Origin: Streptomyces sp. 1-11
GTDB taxonomy: Bacteria; Actinomycetota; Actinomycetes; Streptomycetales; Streptomycetaceae
Reading direction: 5' to 3'
Assembly: GCF_007176755.1 (NCBI RefSeq)
Contig: NZ_BJTV01000014.1
Span: forward strand, 124,001-188,000
DNA: 64,000 bases
Shown in pieces: positions 60,943 to 64,000 of this stretch. The notes under the pieces were generated by a model. It was given only the letters and a program-made list of their open reading frames with translations. It did not search any database and was not told the DNA's origin. The position numbers were made by a program, and so were the translations under genes. Position 1 is the first letter of the stretch. The number at the start of each line of letters is the position of its first letter.

Positions 60943-61841
60943 GTTCCGTCCTCTACGACACTCCGGGGCCCCGCGCCAAACGGCGCAACGTACTGGTCTC
61001 CGTGGTCTTCTTCGTCCTGCTCGCCGTGCTGCTCTGGTGGGTCTGGCGGGTGCTGGACGACAAGAACCAGCTCCGCTGGGCGCTCTGGCAGCCGTTCACC
61101 ACGTCCCAGGCGTGGACGACGTACCTCCTGCCCGGGCTCGTCAACACCCTGAAGGCGGCGGCGCTGGCCATGGTCATCGCGCTGCCGCTCGGCGCGGTCT
61201 TCGGCATAGCCCGCCTGTCCGACCACCGCTGGGTGCGGGCCGTGGCGAGTGTGGTCGTCGAGTTCTTCCGGGCCATCCCGGTCCTGCTGCTGATGCTGTT
61301 CGCCAACGAGTTCTTCAGCCGGTACACGCAGGTCACCAGCGACGAACGGCCCTTCTACGCGGTCGTCACCGGACTCGTGCTCTACAACGCCTCGGTCCTC
61401 GCCGAGGTCGTCCGGGCCGGCATCCTCGCCCTGCCGAAGGGACAGACCGAGGCCGCGTACGCGATCGGTCTGCGCAAGGGGCAGACGATGACCAGCATCC
61501 TGCTCCCGCAGGCGGTCACCACCATGCTGCCCGCCATCGTCAGCCAGCTCGTGGTCATCGTGAAGGACACCGCGCTGGGCGGTGTGATGCTGGGCTACGC
61601 GGAACTGCTCAGCGAGCGCGGCACCCTCGCGGCCAACTACGCCAACGTCATCGCCAGCTTCGTCGTCGTGGCGGTCGTCTACATCGTCCTGAACTTCGCC
61701 CTGACCTCCTTCGCGAGCTGGCTGGAGGGCCGGCTGCGGCGCAGCAAGCGCGGCACCGGCGCGGTGCTCGGCGCCGAGGACCTGGAGGAGCTCAACCCGG
61801 CGGCGGTGGGCGGCGGTCTCGGGACCGGAAGCGCCGTCTGA
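60939..61841 (+). CDS. gluD: glutamate ABC transporter permease
   Basis: The 300-residue permease is the partner of gluC. It has an N-terminal segment (VLVSVVFFVLLAVLLWWVW), a typical permease core, and the EAA loop TEAAYAIGLRKGQTMTSILLPQAV. The C-terminal ~45 residues are charged and cytoplasmic. It starts at the ATGA overlap with gluC. A strong hairpin follows. Confidence 0.94.
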   Translation: MSSVLYDTPGPRAKRRNVLVSVVFFVLLAVLLWWVWRVLDDKNQLRWALWQPFTTSQAWTTYLLPGLVNTLKAAALAMVIALPLGAVFGIARLSDHRWVRAVASVVVEFFRAIPVLLLMLFANEFFSRYTQVTSDERPFYAVVTGLVLYNASVLAEVVRAGILALPKGQTEAAYAIGLRKGQTMTSILLPQAVTTMLPAIVSQLVVIVKDTALGGVMLGYAELLSERGTLAANYANVIASFVVVAVVYIVLNFALTSFASWLEGRLRRSKRGTGAVLGAEDLEELNPAAVGGGLGTGSAV

Positions 61842-61868
61842 CCGGTCGTCACCTCACCCGTTCGGCCC

Positions 61869-61902
61869 CCGGAGGCAGTGGCATGATCGCCACTGCCTCC
61901 GG
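61869..61902 (+). terminator. terminator of gluABCD
   Basis: Perfect 14-bp arms CCGGAGGCAGTGGC / GCCACTGCCTCCGG with a 6-nt loop lie 27 bp after gluD. Confidence 0.88.
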
Positions 61903-62019
61903 TCGCTTGACGCGATCTCCGCCAATGGGTTGCATACATTCTGTGATCGTGCACCCTGCTCCAACCTCCTGTTCACACACGTCCCCGAAGGCACCGCTGC
62001 GGGCAGGGGGCGCCGCGCC

Positions 62020-63621
62020 GTGGACCCGGTGATCATCGTCGGAGCGGGGCCCGTGGGGCTCACGCTCGCCCTGGCGCTGGCCCGTCAGGAGGTTCCCTCC
62101 GTCGTCCTGGACGAGGGTCCGGGCAAGGACGAACCCCGTCCGGCGCGCACCGTCGTGCTGCGCGAGGACACGGCCGCCCTGGTGGAGCGGCTGACCGGGA
62201 CCGCGCTCGGCGAGCAGGGGATGAGATGGACCGGATTCCGGGCGGTGCGGCGCAAGCAGGTGACGGGTGAGATCACCTTCGACGCGGCGGACCCGGCTCC
62301 GCTGCACATCGCCCAGCACGTGCTCACCGGCGCCCTGCGCGCCGCAATCGCGGACGAGCCGCTGGTCAAGGTCGCCGTGGACAGCCGGCTCGACTCGATG
62401 GAGCAGGAACGCTCCGGCGTCACCGCGCACACCCGCGGCCCCGGCGGCACCTGGTGGCGCGGCAGTTATCTGGTCGGCTGCGACGGCCCCCGCTCGACGG
62501 TCCGCAAGCTGCAGGACATCCGCTTCCCGGGCCGTACGGCGGTCGAACGGCACGCGGTCGCCGCACTGCGCGCCGAACTTCCCTGGGAGGGAGAGGCGTT
62601 GCTCCACCGGATGCCGCCGTGGCGGCAGTCCGGGCCCTCGGCCGTGGAGGTGACCGCCCGCCCCCTCCCGCACGGCGTGTGGCGCCTGGACTGGCTGCTG
62701 CCACCGGGCAAGGACCTGGTCACGCCCGAGCTGCTGGTGGCCCGGATCCGCGAGACCCTCGCGGGCTGGACGGACGGCTCCACCCCGCCGTACGACCTGC
62801 TCGACACGGGTGTCCACACGGTGCACCACCGGGTGGCCCGGCGCTGGCGGGCCGGCCGGGTCTTCCTGGCCGGGGACGCGGCCCACCTGCTCGGCGCGCT
62901 CGGCACCCAGGGGCTCGACGAGGGACTCCGGGACGCCGACAACCTGGCCTGGAAACTGGCCCCGGCCTGGCACCACGGGCATCACGAGGCCCTGCTCGAC
63001 AGCTACCAGACCGAGCGCCGCGCGGTGGTGGCCGCCCGGCTGCGCGCCGCCGACCAGGCGCTGCCGGTGCTGCGCGGCGGTGGCGGGCTGCGCCACATCG
63101 TCCCCGGCGCGGCCCGCGGCCACGACGCGCTGCTCACGGACGGTCATCTGGGGCGCGGCCCGCTGGGCGCGCCGGGGGCGTACGCCGACTCGCCGCTCGC
63201 GCCGGAGCGCCTGGAGGGCGAGATCCCGGTCGGGACCGCGCCGGGCGCACCGGTCACGGACGTACGGGTCACCGCGGAGGATGGTTCCTTCGTACGGCTG
63301 CGCGACCGGCTGGGCCGCGGCACGCTGCTGGTCGTGCTCATCGCGCCGGGCACGGGCGTGTGGGACCGCAAGCACTGGGTGTCCGCCGGGGTCATGCCCC
63401 GGCTGGCCGCCGCGGTGACCGCCCTGCCGCATCCGGCGGAGCTCCTGGTCGCCGAGGAGTACCCGGGTGCGCCTGCGCACAGCGTGCTGCTGGTGCGCCC
63501 CGACGGCCACCTGGTCACCGCGCTCAGCGGGGTACGCCCGGCCGACCTGTACACGGCGGCGGAGGCGGCCGTGGGCGGCGCGGTGAGGCGGCAGGCGGAG
63601 GCGGGTTCCGGCGTGCGCTGA
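62020..63621 (+). CDS. FAD-dependent aromatic-type monooxygenase
   Basis: The 533-residue flavoprotein of the PheA/TfdB hydroxylase group has the Rossmann GAGPVG near residue 7, DG in GCDGPRSTVRKL, and RVFLAGDAAHLLGALGTQGLDEGLRDADNLAWKLA, the second FAD motif. A thioredoxin-like C-terminal domain (LVVLIAPGTGVWD) follows. It hydroxylates an unknown substrate with NAD(P)H and oxygen. Usually GDAAH is followed by PPxGGQG; here the region reads LLGALGTQG, so the active-site lid differs. GTG at 62020 lies next to the flavin motif with AGGGGG upstream; an upstream ATG at 61930 is less likely. Confidence 0.85.
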   Translation: MDPVIIVGAGPVGLTLALALARQEVPSVVLDEGPGKDEPRPARTVVLREDTAALVERLTGTALGEQGMRWTGFRAVRRKQVTGEITFDAADPAPLHIAQHVLTGALRAAIADEPLVKVAVDSRLDSMEQERSGVTAHTRGPGGTWWRGSYLVGCDGPRSTVRKLQDIRFPGRTAVERHAVAALRAELPWEGEALLHRMPPWRQSGPSAVEVTARPLPHGVWRLDWLLPPGKDLVTPELLVARIRETLAGWTDGSTPPYDLLDTGVHTVHHRVARRWRAGRVFLAGDAAHLLGALGTQGLDEGLRDADNLAWKLAPAWHHGHHEALLDSYQTERRAVVAARLRAADQALPVLRGGGGLRHIVPGAARGHDALLTDGHLGRGPLGAPGAYADSPLAPERLEGEIPVGTAPGAPVTDVRVTAEDGSFVRLRDRLGRGTLLVVLIAPGTGVWDRKHWVSAGVMPRLAAAVTALPHPAELLVAEEYPGAPAHSVLLVRPDGHLVTALSGVRPADLYTAAEAAVGGAVRRQAEAGSGVR

Positions 63622-63662
63622 CCGAGGGCTCCGGCACTGGCTGTCCGCATGGTGACGGTGAG

Positions 63663-63691
63663 TTGACCCGCGTTCGGCGGCGTGCTGTACT
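63663..63691 (+). promoter_or_regulatory. promoter of leader peptide and cysteine dioxygenase
   Basis: TTGACC and TGTACT are separated by 17 bp, a good vegetative promoter. The expected start of transcription coincides with the GTG at 63699, so the leader peptide is probably translated from a leaderless mRNA. Confidence 0.7.
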
Positions 63692-63698
63692 CCGGATC

Positions 63699-63785
63699 GT
63701 GACCGACACCTGTGTGCGCCTGTGGCGGAGGGTCCATATGGACCTCGTCCGCTACGCGGGCTGCGTGTGTCGCCCGTCCTGCTGA
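63699..63785 (+). CDS. cysteine-containing regulatory leader peptide
   Basis: The 28-codon open frame carries four cysteines, three clustered at the end (GCVCRPSC). An Arg-rich, membrane-like middle with RRVHMDLVRY matches the pattern of Streptomyces putative leader peptides found before sulfur genes. It has no Shine-Dalgarno but begins at the predicted transcription start. Slow decoding of the cysteine codons when cysteine is scarce could change folding of the following hairpin, and so control cysteine dioxygenase. Confidence 0.7.
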   Translation: MTDTCVRLWRRVHMDLVRYAGCVCRPSC

Positions 63786-63804
63786 ATTTCGCTCCCCTTT
63801 CTTC

Positions 63805-63824
63805 CGGGCGCCGTCGTGCGCCCG
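63805..63824 (+). terminator. attenuator-like hairpin before cysteine dioxygenase
   Basis: CGGGCGC-cgtcgt-GCGCCCG, followed directly by TTTC, lies 20 bp after the leader peptide stop and 31 bp before the next start. It looks like a weak intrinsic terminator. Confidence 0.6.
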
Positions 63825-63854
63825 TTTCGGCGAACCTTCCTCAGGACGGTGCAC

Positions 63855-64000
63855 GTGTCTGTCTCCCCCTCTGTCTCCGGCCCCCTCCCCGTTCCCGGCT
63901 CCGCTGCCGCCGCCGCCACGCCCCCTGCCGCCGCGGGTGCCGCCGGTCCAGCGCCGACCCAGGCGGACCTCCTCGACTTCGCGCGGCGCACGGCCGCCGA
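63855..64000 (+). CDS. cysteine dioxygenase family protein (5' end only)
   Basis: The first 48 codons are visible. A Pro/Ala/Ser-rich start leads into TQADLLDFARRTAAD, which matches the beginning of Streptomyces cysteine dioxygenases; the cupin iron-binding part lies beyond the right edge. The enzyme would oxidise cysteine to cysteine sulfinate, removing excess cysteine. GTG start, with AGGACGG upstream. The preceding cysteine leader peptide supports the assignment. Confidence 0.7.
   Translation, partial: MSVSPSVSGPLPVPGSAAAAATPPAAAGAAGPAPTQADLLDFARRTAA

Noticed and set aside
1..64000. tRNA or rRNA genes and insertion sequences
   Set aside because: No cloverleaf-like T-arm sequence, rRNA signature or transposase motif was noticed; a scan with dedicated tools would be more reliable.

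Overview
The window is very GC-rich, with almost every third codon position G or C, frequent GTG and TTG starts, and Shine-Dalgarno motifs close to GGAGG. The gene set points to a Streptomyces chromosome: nrdR-nrdJ next to lexA, a DinG-like helicase, hflX, an RSH protein, dapF, miaA, miaB, gluABCD beside a two-component pair, and a cysteine dioxygenase behind a small leader peptide. The order resembles what I recall of the conserved core of Streptomyces coelicolor. That is recall, not a computed comparison. No rRNA, tRNA, insertion sequence, prophage or CRISPR array was recognised.

Region by region. 1-9.5 kb: an ABC ATPase-permease fusion running off the left edge, a Nudix/winged-helix regulator, a DUF4192 protein, a RecQ-like helicase fused to a phosphoribosyltransferase-like domain, two poorly known proteins and RNase HII. 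9.6-15.2 kb: a TetR repressor divergent from a DHA2 drug exporter across two near-perfect operators, then an ADP-ribosylglycohydrolase, a histidine phosphatase, a DUF4937 protein and a TerD protein. 15.3-22.5 kb: DNA precursor supply and SOS response, namely class II ribonucleotide reductase (nrdJ), its repressor nrdR with two NrdR boxes, lexA with its own SOS box, and a DinG-like helicase with a candidate SOS box. 22.7-27.3 kb: a minimal NRPS-independent siderophore operon (aminotransferase, IucA/IucC synthetase, acetyltransferase). 27.6-40.6 kb: a lipoprotein protease, hflX, an M1 peptidase, an RSH (p)ppGpp protein, dapF, miaA, miaB and several small conserved genes.

40.7-54.3 kb looks accessory. 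It holds two very large exported proteins transcribed divergently from a 335-bp gap. One is a 2241-residue RHS/YD-repeat protein with a variable C-terminal tail after its DPTGL core end; a 114-residue helical protein gene follows 17 bp downstream in the position of an immunity gene. The other is a 2042-residue protein with a catalytically degenerate SGNH-like domain and two tandem LamG domains. This is the best candidate for a poorly described system, probably a polymorphic toxin/immunity locus with a large carbohydrate-binding partner.

54.4-64 kb returns to the core: a MazG-like pyrophosphohydrolase, an orphan TAXI binding protein, a GluK/GluR-type two-component system, the gluABCD glutamate importer, an FAD monooxygenase and the start of a cysteine dioxygenase. 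The last is preceded by a leaderless 28-codon cysteine-containing leader peptide and a terminator-like hairpin, a layout that suggests cysteine-responsive attenuation.
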